This document shows, one piece after another, positions 43,298 to 51,618 of a stretch of 64,000 nucleotides of DNA; positions within the stretch are counted from its first letter, which is position 1, and every line of letters starts with the position of its first letter. The stretch covers positions 62,001 through 126,000 of the forward strand of contig CAZFMF010000003.1 in assembly GCA_964519985.1 (NCBI GenBank), given 5' to 3'. The translations under genes and the position numbers were made by a program. The stretch comes from JAIEOG01 sp964519985 (lineage in GTDB: Bacteria; Bdellovibrionota; FAC87; UBA2466). The notes below the pieces were generated by a model. That model was not told the DNA's origin and searched no databases. It worked only from the letters and a program-made list of their open reading frames with translations.

Positions 43298-43322
43298 GGG
43301 TCAGAAAAATCTAGACTGACCC
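43298..43322. promoter_or_regulatory. perfect 7-bp inverted repeat between divergent operons
   Basis: GGGTCAG (43298-43304) and CTGACCC (43316-43322) are separated by 11 bases. The site ends 7 bases before the start of the flippase-like gene and 35 bases from ugd, in a 66-base divergent gap. It is well placed for a shared operator, or for a hairpin covering the ribosome site of the rightward gene, which lacks a visible Shine-Dalgarno. Confidence 0.5.
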
Positions 43323-43329
43323 CCTATCT

Positions 43330-44322
43330 ATGTCAAACCACCAGCCCGCTCGGGAGAGGCTCCAGCTTTTACTAAAATTCGCGATCGGCCTAGGGCTTGT
43401 CGTTTATGTTTTAAAGTCTCGGATGATCGACTTCCAGGCGTTGGGAAACGTGGTTTTCGAACCGCGAAACATCGCCATCGGATTTTTCTTCCTGACGTTC
43501 ACGGTCCTGTGTTGCTCGCTGCGCTGGTATCTTTTGTCGGTCGCCCAAGGACTCTCGCTGAGTTTTTCAGCTACGTACCAGCTTACCATGATCGGGATGT
43601 TCTTTAACACCTTCATGCCCGGTGCCGTCGGGGGCGATGTCATCAAAGCGTGGTATGTGGCGGGTCGAGAACCCAAAAGAAAAACCAAAGCGATTTTCAC
43701 GGTCATTCTCGATCGCACAATCGGGCTTTCCGTTTTCTTTTTCTACGCAGCGTTTACGTTGCTCTTTTATTTTTCTTGGCTGAAGGAACACCCGCAGATG
43801 CAGTGGCTGGCCTACGGCATCTGGGGCTTTACGCTTTCTAGCGCGATTTTTGCGAGCGCCTTTTTTATTTCGCTGTTTTTCAAACTTCCCGGCAGTAAGT
43901 GGATCCGCGCGCAGCTTTCGCGATTCCGCATCGTGTATTCGGTGTTTGAAGCCACCATGCAGTACCGCAACCATGCGCGCACCATCATTGCGTCTTTGCT
44001 CATTTCGGCGTTTTCGATCTTTGGCATGACGCTGCTTTTTAAGATTTTGGGCGACACGCTCGGCATTCCGCTTTCGCTGACCCAGTACTTCTTCGTGGTG
44101 CCGATTGGGCTCACGGTTTCGGCCGCGCCGATTCTTCCCGGCGGGATCGGGGTCGGACAGGTGGCTTTCTTCACGCTTTTTCAGTGGGCGGGTTTGCAAA
44201 ATCCGGAACAGGGAGCCACGCTCTGCACTCTCATCCAGGTCTACACCATCCTGTTCAATTGCATGGGCGCTTTGTTCTACATCCGCTTCAAGCGCCAGCC
44301 CGTCCCGATGATGGCGGTGTAA
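43330..44322 (+). CDS. lysylphosphatidylglycerol synthase TM-like (UPF0104/flippase-like) protein
   Basis: The 330-residue polytopic membrane protein has about eight hydrophobic helices. Characteristic segments are FNTFMPGAVGGDVIKAWYV (near 96) and PILPGGIGVGQVAFFTLF (near 265), both marks of the family seen in the transmembrane half of MprF and in glycan-lipid export proteins. The catalytic MprF domain is absent, so it is likely a transporter or flippase for a lipid or lipid-linked sugar. recO follows after 7 bases. Confidence 0.85.
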   Translation: MSNHQPARERLQLLLKFAIGLGLVVYVLKSRMIDFQALGNVVFEPRNIAIGFFFLTFTVLCCSLRWYLLSVAQGLSLSFSATYQLTMIGMFFNTFMPGAVGGDVIKAWYVAGREPKRKTKAIFTVILDRTIGLSVFFFYAAFTLLFYFSWLKEHPQMQWLAYGIWGFTLSSAIFASAFFISLFFKLPGSKWIRAQLSRFRIVYSVFEATMQYRNHARTIIASLLISAFSIFGMTLLFKILGDTLGIPLSLTQYFFVVPIGLTVSAAPILPGGIGVGQVAFFTLFQWAGLQNPEQGATLCTLIQVYTILFNCMGALFYIRFKRQPVPMMAV

Positions 44323-44329
44323 CAATTCC

Positions 44330-45061
44330 ATGCTCAAAACGCGCGCGATAGTTCTATCGCGGGAAAATTTTGGCGAGGCGGATCGCTACCTCCAGCTATT
44401 CACCCGCGACTGGGGTTTGATTTCGTGTCTGGCGAAATCCGCCCGCAAAAGTAAGCGCCGTTACGTCGGCGGCATGGATATCTTTTGCCACAACGAGATC
44501 TTGCTGCGCGGCGATCCCCGCGAGCGACCTTATCTCGTGGAACTCACCGTTTTGAATGCATTCACCGGATTACGCGACGATATCGATCGCGTGATGACGG
44601 CCGGCAAAGTCGTGCAGTGGGTGCACAAACTTTCCAATACGGCGGTCGCGATGCCCGGTGTCTATAGCCTGCTCGGCCAAACGTTGGCGTTGCTCGAAAA
44701 GGAAACGCAACCGGAGCGGCTGATGCTTTTGCAGCTGATCTTCCAGTTAAAGCTTCTGGATCAGATCGGGATCAAACCACGCATGGATGCCTGCGCGCGG
44801 TGTTCGCAGCGGCGGGAGTTACCTGGGGGAATTTTCGATCTAGATGCCGGCGGCCTGCTTTGCCAGAAATGCCTGGGCGATCGCGTGGCCGCCCACGCGA
44901 TGGTGCTCAACCCGATGGAATGCACACTTCTCGATCAAGGCGACCGCTTAAAACTCACGGCCTGGGATCAATTCCAATTCCCCCCCGAACCCACGCGCAA
45001 TCTCCTCCGCCTCACCACCCAATTCGCCTCCTTCCACACCCACACCTCCCTCCCCTCCTAA
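44330..45061 (+). CDS. recO: DNA repair protein RecO
   Basis: RecO helps load RecA on SSB-coated single-strand DNA. The 243-residue protein has the N-terminal OB fold (TRAIVLSRENFGEADRYLQLFTRDWGLI), a helical middle and a C4 zinc site (CARCSQR ... CQKC). The C-terminus ends in a Ser/Thr/His-rich stretch. Directly after the stop codon (within two bases) lies the left end of a RAYT element. Confidence 0.9.
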   Translation: MLKTRAIVLSRENFGEADRYLQLFTRDWGLISCLAKSARKSKRRYVGGMDIFCHNEILLRGDPRERPYLVELTVLNAFTGLRDDIDRVMTAGKVVQWVHKLSNTAVAMPGVYSLLGQTLALLEKETQPERLMLLQLIFQLKLLDQIGIKPRMDACARCSQRRELPGGIFDLDAGGLLCQKCLGDRVAAHAMVLNPMECTLLDQGDRLKLTAWDQFQFPPEPTRNLLRLTTQFASFHTHTSLPS

Positions 45062-45063
45062 AA

Positions 45064-45874
45064 GGTACCCACTTCCTTTCCAGTCATCTCGCACTCAGGT
45101 ACCCGCTACCTTTTCAGTCATTTTCACGCTCCCCAAACCCAGGAGACAGCTCCGCTCCGACTTGGTAGTGCTCGTTCATGCCAAGAAAGCCAACCCCAGT
45201 TTGCGGAGACCTCCCCTACCACATCACTGCTCGAGCGAATAATTGCGAGTGGTTTTATCTACCCATCTCCGAGATATGGCGTGTTTTCACCACCATCATC
45301 GCGGAGGTTTCGGAGACCTATGGAATGCGAACGATCGCGTTCGTATTGATGAGCAATCACTACCATCTGATTGCTCTTTTTCCGCACTGCAACATTGGAA
45401 GTGCGATGAACTATTTGCAGCGCGAGGTGAGCCGATCGATCGGAAAACGGAGCGGTCGAATCAATCACGTTTTTGGGGGACGGTATAAGCCCTGCTTAAT
45501 CGCAAACACTCAGTACTTGGAACATGTCTATAAGTACGTTTATCGCAACCCGGTTGAGGCGGGCATGTGCGAACGCGTTCAAGAATATCCGTTTAGCACA
45601 CTAAGGAGGGCGTTGGGTCAGTGCGAGCTGCCATTCAAGGTTTGGGATGATCTCGCCTTGAATTGGAGTCCAATCCCTCATTCTATTCCGGATCGCCTTG
45701 AGTGGCTAAACACTCCAGTTCTTACAAAGAGAACCTCACTGATTCAGCGAGCCCTGCGACGAACCGAGTTTGAGTTTCCGCGGGACAATACTTTCCGAAA
45801 ACAGCTTCGCGAGCTCGTGACTGAAAAGGTAGCGGGTACCTGAGTGCGAGATGACTGGAAAGGAAGTGGGTACC
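45064..45874. mobile_element. RAYT element with perfect 57-bp inverted ends
   Basis: The ends 45064-45120 and 45818-45874 are exact inverted copies by my comparison. Each end has two direct units, starting GGTACCC and ending CAGTCA, spaced by 10 bases. One transposase gene lies between, and its last eight codons and stop are inside the right end. A solo copy of the end lies at 6028-6084. The element sits exactly between the stops of recO and ccsA. Confidence 0.92.
45178..45843 (+). CDS. REP-associated tyrosine transposase (Y1, HUH superfamily)
   Basis: This is a 221-residue member of the IS200-like Y1 family. It begins MPRKPTPVCGDLPYHITARANN, a typical lead-in. The metal-binding HUH motif is H61/H63 (SNHYHLI). 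The likely nucleophile is Y120 in HVYKYVYRNPVEAG. It is only distantly related to the transposase at 18.3-18.8 kb. Its stop and final residues VTEKVAGT are encoded by the right inverted repeat, so gene and repeat have evolved as one unit. It appears intact. Confidence 0.93.
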   Translation: MPRKPTPVCGDLPYHITARANNCEWFYLPISEIWRVFTTIIAEVSETYGMRTIAFVLMSNHYHLIALFPHCNIGSAMNYLQREVSRSIGKRSGRINHVFGGRYKPCLIANTQYLEHVYKYVYRNPVEAGMCERVQEYPFSTLRRALGQCELPFKVWDDLALNWSPIPHSIPDRLEWLNTPVLTKRTSLIQRALRRTEFEFPRDNTFRKQLRELVTEKVAGT

Positions 45875-45891
45875 TATCTGGGTACCTATCT
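45868..45891. repeat. 12-bp tandem duplication at the right end of the RAYT element
   Basis: GGGTACCTATCT occurs twice in direct tandem (45868-45879 and 45880-45891). The first copy includes the outermost bases of the right repeat and the second contains the stop codon of ccsA (45886-45888). It resembles a partial duplication made when the element arrived. Confidence 0.8.
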
Positions 45892-47568
45892 CGGGAAGAT
45901 GGCGGCGCGTTTGGCGCGGGCGCCGGATTTTTGGTAGCGGTAAAAGGCGGCGCCGATGTAGGCCAGCTGGGCGGCGACGTAGGCCATTACGTAGCCGGTG
46001 CCGCCGGTCCCAAAGCCGTAGGAGTGGAGCCCTGCGCCGAGTACGAAGTTCACGCCGTACCAAGCCATCAAGACGCCCAAGAAGGAAACCACCGCCGCGG
46101 CCGCGAAGCCAAAACCATGGAGGTAGCCGGCAAAACGCGCGTGCAGGACCGCGAGGTAAAGGAGCAACGCGATGAGCGCCCAAACTTCCTTCGGGTCCCA
46201 GCCCCAGAATCGGCCCCACGAATAGTCGGCCCAAACCCCACCCAGGATCGTTCCCGCCGCGAGCAAGACCACACCGATTTGGATCGCGCGGTACATATAG
46301 AGCGTGGCGTATTGGATCGTTTCCGTCTTGCCCGGGCGGATCAAGAAATGCCCCAGGACGACGTTGCCAAGACAAAGCGAGAGCGCAAACGCCGCGTAGC
46401 TCAACGTGATCGTCAGCACGTGAATCGTGAGCCAGAAGTTGCTGCGCAGCACCGGCTCCAAAGGCTGAATACTCGGATCCAAAACCGAAGGCAGAGTATC
46501 GGCCAAAACCAGGGCCACGATCGCAAAAACCGACGCCGCCGCCGGAATGATCGCTTTTTTGTAAGAGCTCCCGATGATCATCGCGAAAAGCACGCAACCC
46601 CAGCTCACCCAGATCACCGACTCATACATATTCGTTACCGGCGGCCGACCGGAGACGAAAATGCGCAGAATAAAACCGCCGGTATGGATGAGAAAACCTA
46701 GGCCCAACGCGCCCAGGCCCACCCACCGCAACTGCTTGCGACCGCTGACCAGGAATGCGGTCAGAAAGATAAACGCCACTAAATAACCAACCCAGGCCCA
46801 ACGAAACGGGCGCAGGTGATTGTAAAGGCGTTCGCGTTTCAGCGCGCCTTCCGAAGGGTAGCCGCCCTTGGCCAAATCTCCCGCGAGCAAGCTCCTGAAC
46901 TCCAGCGTCGAATTGTTCCAAAGCTCAGCCTTGCGCTCCGTGAAACCCTGTAGCACACCCCCAATCACTTGGCGCAGACGCTCAATCTCCGTGGGCGGCA
47001 AGGTCTCCGAGGCCGTGCGGTCGGTCAACGAAGCCAGCGATAGCCACGGATCGCTCATTCCGTTCGGGTGAGGAATAATGGCCAGGGTTTGACCCGCGAC
47101 GGTGGCTTCCAGCAAGGAACGCTGGTTTTGCACCTGCAGGATCTTCTTTTCGATATCGTTTAGGGGTTCCGCGCGCCGTTGTTTCTGGAGGATCTCGCGC
47201 ATATTGGCTTTCAACGCCTCGTTGGAGCGCAACTCCTCGGGCGAGAAAAACTGTCGGTCATCGGCAAGCGAAAGGAGTTTTTTCACCGGACCGTAGGCGA
47301 CCTTAATAAACGGCTCGTTCTCCCACTCTTTCTCAAACGCGATCAGCCAACCGAAAACGATTTCCGTCGGCTCCATTCCCTTCCATTTCGCTTTGCCGGT
47401 GATGAACTGCACCGACTCGCGGGCGAAAGTATCGAGGGGCTTCAGTCGCCCCCGATCTTGCACCGCCAGGAGTGACGCGTTCGTCCAATCAAAACCCTCG
47501 CGTTTCGCGGGCCCCTCTTCCGCGTGGACAAAACTTGCAAGCAGTAGGCTGGCGATTAGGGCTCTCAT
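45886..47568 (-). CDS. ccsA: cytochrome c biogenesis protein CcsA/CcsB-type (ResC-like)
   Basis: This protein is the haem-handling half of the system II cytochrome c maturation complex. The 560-residue protein starts with a signal-like helix and a large periplasmic domain (about 20-255), followed by about eight membrane helices. The haem-binding WWD motif reads WGRFWGWDPKEVWALI (about 452-467). Conserved His residues occur in LTIHVLTITLSY and VLHARFAGYLHG. Its N-terminal extra domain is unusual for a plain CcsA. The start overlaps the resB stop (ATGA). It is the last gene of the six-gene operon. Confidence 0.92.
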   Translation of the reverse strand: MRALIASLLLASFVHAEEGPAKREGFDWTNASLLAVQDRGRLKPLDTFARESVQFITGKAKWKGMEPTEIVFGWLIAFEKEWENEPFIKVAYGPVKKLLSLADDRQFFSPEELRSNEALKANMREILQKQRRAEPLNDIEKKILQVQNQRSLLEATVAGQTLAIIPHPNGMSDPWLSLASLTDRTASETLPPTEIERLRQVIGGVLQGFTERKAELWNNSTLEFRSLLAGDLAKGGYPSEGALKRERLYNHLRPFRWAWVGYLVAFIFLTAFLVSGRKQLRWVGLGALGLGFLIHTGGFILRIFVSGRPPVTNMYESVIWVSWGCVLFAMIIGSSYKKAIIPAAASVFAIVALVLADTLPSVLDPSIQPLEPVLRSNFWLTIHVLTITLSYAAFALSLCLGNVVLGHFLIRPGKTETIQYATLYMYRAIQIGVVLLAAGTILGGVWADYSWGRFWGWDPKEVWALIALLLYLAVLHARFAGYLHGFGFAAAAVVSFLGVLMAWYGVNFVLGAGLHSYGFGTGGTGYVMAYVAAQLAYIGAAFYRYQKSGARAKRAAIFPR

Positions 47569-49385
47569 TTGTGCTTCCTTCCGAGAAGAATGTCCCAGTA
47601 GTGAGGATTGAGATAAAACATCAAGAGAATGCCAAAGACCATCGTCAGGCTACCGGCGTACTTCACCCAACGTCCCGGATCGAAATTCACGGAGAAAACC
47701 GAGATGGGTGGTTGGCCGTCGCGCATCTGGTAGCTCGCCTGATAGAAAGTGTAGCCGCCGTACTCCAAGGGCTCATTCATACTGATGATCCCTTTGGGCG
47801 CATCCTTGGCGCCGGGATCCACGACCGAAACCGAGCTCTCGTAACTGGCCGCCTTCGTCGTTCCTGGATCCACGCCCATATTGAATTTTTCTAAGTGAAT
47901 CTTAAACGGAAGACTGATGCGATCGCGCCGAAAGCCCGCCTCGAGAATCTGATCGCCGACGGAAACTCCGGTGGAGGCTCCCTCGATAAGCCAACGGTTG
48001 TCCGCCGCCGAAGCAACATCGCGTTTCAGCATCTGGATCTGAATCGCGGCCGGGAAATTCTCTGAGCCTTGGAGCTTCTCCACGTAGCGCGGCACGTCCT
48101 TTTGCACGGCGGCCGGATACCATTCCAAGACTTTGAACTTCAAATCCATCCACCCGGTGGGCACCGCCTTGCCCACTTCGACGTCCCCCTCGCCGAGCAG
48201 CCGCGATTCGCTGCCGGTGATGCGGTAGAGCAGGCGTTTGTCATCGGAGGTTTGCGCAAAAAAGAGTCGGCCGCGCACCGGCGGCTTACCCGCCGCGGGA
48301 CCCGCGGCGATCATCCGGAGCTGGACGGGAAACTCGACCTCGTTCGCTTTCTTAGACTTGCGGTGAAGGGTCGCGAAATCCGGAAAGTTAGCGAACAGCG
48401 TATGCTTTTCCTCCGCGCCGTCCTTGTTTTGCAGCAAGATTTGCACGGTCGGGTTGATCGGCTTATCGCCCTTATTCACCAGTTCATTTTTTTGCACGAT
48501 GGCATAGGGCAGGTAACGTTCGATATGCAAACGGATGCCGCCGGTTCCGATCGCGCGCCAGCCGCGTAGCCCCTCGTCGATATCGATGCGGTACTCTTTT
48601 CCCTCGTGGCGGACGACGACGTAACCTTTGCGCCCCGCATCTTCCGCGGGGGTCGCCATTTGCCCGGCCAGGAAACGTTTTTCCTGCGGATCCGACCAAA
48701 GTTTTTGCAAGCCGATCATCGCCGGGCCCAGATTGATCTCGGTGGAGCCATCGGGGCGATCCGACAAAATCCATTCATCGACGGAAAACCGGTCGTTAAA
48801 AACCTCGACGTGGACGGCCGGCAGACCAATCGTTACCGGCGACTTTTCCACGACCCGCTGGATACGAGCGCGCGGCAAGAATGTCCGCACTTCCACTTTT
48901 TGATCGCTCGGCAGCTGAACCTCCAGAAGCTTGCCCTCGCGCTTTAACGCCGATTCCGGAATGGGGTAGGCTTGAACTTTCTGCGCTTCCACGTCCGCCA
49001 AGAAAAATTCCAGATCGTGCAGGATGACTTCCGAATCGGAGGAGCCCTCAACGACCGGCAGATTCCCATCCACGCCGTACTGCATCGTCAGCCAGGAGCC
49101 GAAGAGGAGGATCAAAATCCCGGCGTGGGTGATGGCAAACCCGTACTGGTTTCGCTTCCACGGCCAGCGCGAAAGCGCGGCGCAGAGCACATTGACGCCC
49201 AGCAAGATCAAAACCCCGTGGAACCACGGCTGGCCATACACCATAAGGTGCGCGCCCCGCATCCCGTACTGTGCCTCCAGCACGGTGGCCACCGCCAAAA
49301 TCGCGGACAAGGACAAAATGATCGGCACCGCGAGCTTCAGGGAGGAGAGAAAACGAAAGAGCGAACCTGTTTGCCATTTTTTCAT
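47565..49385 (-). CDS. resB: cytochrome c biogenesis protein ResB
   Basis: ResB is the membrane partner of CcsA that delivers reduced apocytochrome c for haem attachment. The 606-residue protein has N-terminal membrane helices (SLKLAVPIILSLSAILAVATVLE, then WFHGVLILLGVNVLCAAL and ITHAGILILLFGSWL). A long periplasmic domain (about 105-570) follows, and a last helix (YAGSLTMVFGILLMFYL). NEPLEYGGYTFYQASY near the end is the classic ResB signature. It overlaps ygfZ and ccsA by ATGA. Confidence 0.95.
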   Translation of the reverse strand: MKKWQTGSLFRFLSSLKLAVPIILSLSAILAVATVLEAQYGMRGAHLMVYGQPWFHGVLILLGVNVLCAALSRWPWKRNQYGFAITHAGILILLFGSWLTMQYGVDGNLPVVEGSSDSEVILHDLEFFLADVEAQKVQAYPIPESALKREGKLLEVQLPSDQKVEVRTFLPRARIQRVVEKSPVTIGLPAVHVEVFNDRFSVDEWILSDRPDGSTEINLGPAMIGLQKLWSDPQEKRFLAGQMATPAEDAGRKGYVVVRHEGKEYRIDIDEGLRGWRAIGTGGIRLHIERYLPYAIVQKNELVNKGDKPINPTVQILLQNKDGAEEKHTLFANFPDFATLHRKSKKANEVEFPVQLRMIAAGPAAGKPPVRGRLFFAQTSDDKRLLYRITGSESRLLGEGDVEVGKAVPTGWMDLKFKVLEWYPAAVQKDVPRYVEKLQGSENFPAAIQIQMLKRDVASAADNRWLIEGASTGVSVGDQILEAGFRRDRISLPFKIHLEKFNMGVDPGTTKAASYESSVSVVDPGAKDAPKGIISMNEPLEYGGYTFYQASYQMRDGQPPISVFSVNFDPGRWVKYAGSLTMVFGILLMFYLNPHYWDILLGRKHK

Positions 49386-50221
49386 GCGTTTTTGAGGATC
49401 TGAATGCGCACGCCGGCTTCCTCGAAAGGTTCCGACACGTCCCAGAAGTAACGATAAATGAAAGCCAGTCCAACCGCCACTGAGGGATTTTTGGGATGCG
49501 GGTGGGCGGAAGTGAGCACCGCCGCCGGTTTAGCATCGCGCGTAAACTTCAAAGGCAACGACGCCTGGCGCCAATCGCCTTCAATGGCCACCGGCATCAA
49601 TTTTCGATTCACCTGCCCGTAGGTGAAAATGCGCTCGACCACTTCCTGACCTGGGTAGCACCCCTTGTTGCGATCCACCGCCGTTTCCAAATTCGCTTCG
49701 AGCAACATGACGGTGGAATCGATGTCGCGCCCGATGGTCGGCGCGCCGGCCCGGGCCCACGCATATTCCAAGGCCACCGGGTCAAGATCGGCACCGGGCG
49801 GCACGGGCGCCGCGGCCGCCATCAATGTCCAAGTCACTTCGGGCACCCAGGGATCCGTCCAATGCGTTCCGTCCGCGCGCGGTTGATCTCCCGCTTGCAG
49901 AACAATCCGCCAGCTTGCCGACACATCTTCAAACTTCATGTTCTCGGCGAAGTGAAACTTCTCAATATGCTCCAACGAGGTAGCCAGCAGTGCCTTGCGG
50001 ACGAGCAACCGGAAAACGTTTCCATCCCACTGGAAAAAACCCAAGGTGACGATGCCCGACTTGCCGGTGAGAAAACCGCCTAACCGGACACCACTCCAAG
50101 GCTTACGAAAATCGAGAGTCGATAGGCGATTGAGAAAATCACCCGCATCAGGACCGGAGAGTTCGATCACTCCCCAATTCATCACCCGAAGGCCCGATCC
50201 GATTATTGTTTTTTCCGGCAT
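49382..50221 (-). CDS. ygfZ: YgfZ/GcvT-family folate-binding protein
   Basis: The protein (279 residues from ATG 50221) is homologous to the T-protein of glycine cleavage and to YgfZ/IBA57, which helps assemble [4Fe-4S] clusters. The diagnostic motif KGCYPGQEVVERI (near 188) includes the conserved Cys. The N-terminal GVIELSGPDAGDFLNRLSTLDF is typical. A longer upstream reading is possible but unlike the family. It lies with Mrp and a DUF971 protein, both linked to Fe-S work, and overlaps DUF971 by 19 bases. Confidence 0.88.
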   Translation of the reverse strand: MPEKTIIGSGLRVMNWGVIELSGPDAGDFLNRLSTLDFRKPWSGVRLGGFLTGKSGIVTLGFFQWDGNVFRLLVRKALLATSLEHIEKFHFAENMKFEDVSASWRIVLQAGDQPRADGTHWTDPWVPEVTWTLMAAAAPVPPGADLDPVALEYAWARAGAPTIGRDIDSTVMLLEANLETAVDRNKGCYPGQEVVERIFTYGQVNRKLMPVAIEGDWRQASLPLKFTRDAKPAAVLTSAHPHPKNPSVAVGLAFIYRYFWDVSEPFEEAGVRIQILKNA

Positions 50222-50523
50222 GCTGGGCACTCGCAAAGTCCGCGCAGCGAATCGAAGGTGTAAAAGCCAGTGTCGTGCCCATCGGACCAAAAGAATCGAA
50301 AGGCGTAGCGGCCCACGGGCTCAATCCGCTTAGGTTTGATATCTTCGGGAACTTTCGAATCATCGAGAGTTTTTTCGCGTGTCCACTCGTCGACGCAATG
50401 GGCGCAGCGGCAAGCCAACCGCACATTGCGGACACGATAAAAAGCGTTGTGTCCGTCGCTCCACACGATGCCCATCGTTCCGGGCCCGAGCTGTTTCAAA
50501 TCAACCGGTGCAACGTCTGCCAT
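50203..50523 (-). CDS. DUF971 domain protein
   Basis: This 106-residue protein matches the DUF971 pattern also found at the N-terminus of gamma-butyrobetaine hydroxylases. It has CRCAHCVDEWT near residue 42 and LCECPACRKKQ at the end, two CxxC pairs that bind a metal in related proteins. The start is ATG 50523, sharing TAATG with the mrp stop. Its pairing with Mrp is common in bacteria and suggests a role in Fe-S cluster handling. Confidence 0.88.
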   Translation of the reverse strand: MADVAPVDLKQLGPGTMGIVWSDGHNAFYRVRNVRLACRCAHCVDEWTREKTLDDSKVPEDIKPKRIEPVGRYAFRFFWSDGHDTGFYTFDSLRGLCECPACRKKQ

Positions 50524-51614
50524 TATTGCCAATCCAAACTCAAAGGCCGAAAGCCGCCGGCTTGCACGGAAAGCTGGGCCGCGATCTCCCCCGCCATCTT
50601 TTGCAAGGCGATCGCCACCGGCGATCCGGGATGCTCAGAAACGATCGGTCGGCCCGAGTCGCCGCTTTCCACGACCTGTGCGTCCATCGGCACCGAACCG
50701 AGGTACGGCACGCCAAACGCTTCCGCCAATTTCGCGCCCCCGCCGCTACCGAAAATCGGACCGGTCATATTCTCGATCACGCCGAGCACCGGAACTTTGA
50801 CGTTTTGGAACATCATCAGTCCCTTGCGAGCATCGGCCAAGCTTACCGCCTGCGGCGTGGTGACGATGATGGCCCCGGCGAGGGGTGCGTTTTGACTGAT
50901 CGTCAATTGCGCGTCGCCCGTTCCGGGCGGCATATCGATCAGCAAGTAATCCAAATCACCCCAATCGACTTGGGTCAAAAACTGCGTGAGCGCACCGTGC
51001 ACCATCGGACCGCGCCAAACCACCGGCTGATCTTCTGGAATCAAAAACCCCATCGACATCACCCGCACGCCATTGCGCACCAGTGGGCTAACGTGGGTAT
51101 CCGTGGAAGCCGGGCGCTCGTTCAATCCCATCATGAGGGGAATGCTCGGACCATAAATATCCGCATCCAATAACCCTACCCGCGCCCCGGTTTGGGCCAA
51201 CGCAAAGGCCAAGTTCACGGTGACCGTGCTTTTGCCCACTCCCCCTTTACCGCTCGCCACCGCGATTAGGTTTCGCACCGAGGGCATCGAGAGCCGACCA
51301 CCGCCTCCCGCCGATCCGGATCTCACATTCGCCGTCATAGTTACCTCAACCGATTTCACTCCCGCCAACGCCCGAACCTTCGTCTCGCACTCCTGCTTGA
51401 GCTTTTCCTTAACGGGACAAGCGGGGGTGGTGAGCTCCACGTCGAAACGCACCCCACCGTCTTTGATCTGCAGGTTCTTGATGAACCCCAACGACACGAT
51501 ATCGCGTTCGAGGTCCGGGTCGATCACCGCCGACAGCGCGCGTAGCACACCCTGCTCGGTGACGGGATTTTTGGACTGAAAAAACACGCTTATTCTTAAC
51601 GCGGCGGGGGTCAA
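50523..51614 (-). CDS. mrp: Mrp/ApbC-family P-loop ATPase
   Basis: This 363-residue Fe-S cluster carrier has an N-terminal MIP18/DUF59 domain (about 14-90, with TPACPVK) and a C-terminal deviant Walker A ATPase (SGKGGVGKSTV, near 125). The downstream motif LLIDMPPGTGDAQLT is typical. The usual CxxC segment after the ENM motif, used to bridge the cluster between monomers, is missing: the sequence reads VIENMTGPIFGSGGG. It lies 4 bases after the kinase gene and shares TAATG with DUF971. Confidence 0.93.
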   Translation of the reverse strand: MTPAALRISVFFQSKNPVTEQGVLRALSAVIDPDLERDIVSLGFIKNLQIKDGGVRFDVELTTPACPVKEKLKQECETKVRALAGVKSVEVTMTANVRSGSAGGGGRLSMPSVRNLIAVASGKGGVGKSTVTVNLAFALAQTGARVGLLDADIYGPSIPLMMGLNERPASTDTHVSPLVRNGVRVMSMGFLIPEDQPVVWRGPMVHGALTQFLTQVDWGDLDYLLIDMPPGTGDAQLTISQNAPLAGAIIVTTPQAVSLADARKGLMMFQNVKVPVLGVIENMTGPIFGSGGGAKLAEAFGVPYLGSVPMDAQVVESGDSGRPIVSEHPGSPVAIALQKMAGEIAAQLSVQAGGFRPLSLDWQ

Positions 51615-51618
51615 AACG

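Noticed and set aside
18166..45874. CRISPR array or toxin-antitoxin reading of the short repeats
   Set aside because: The repeats are palindromic and dispersed or flank transposase genes; there are no regular spacers and no cas genes.
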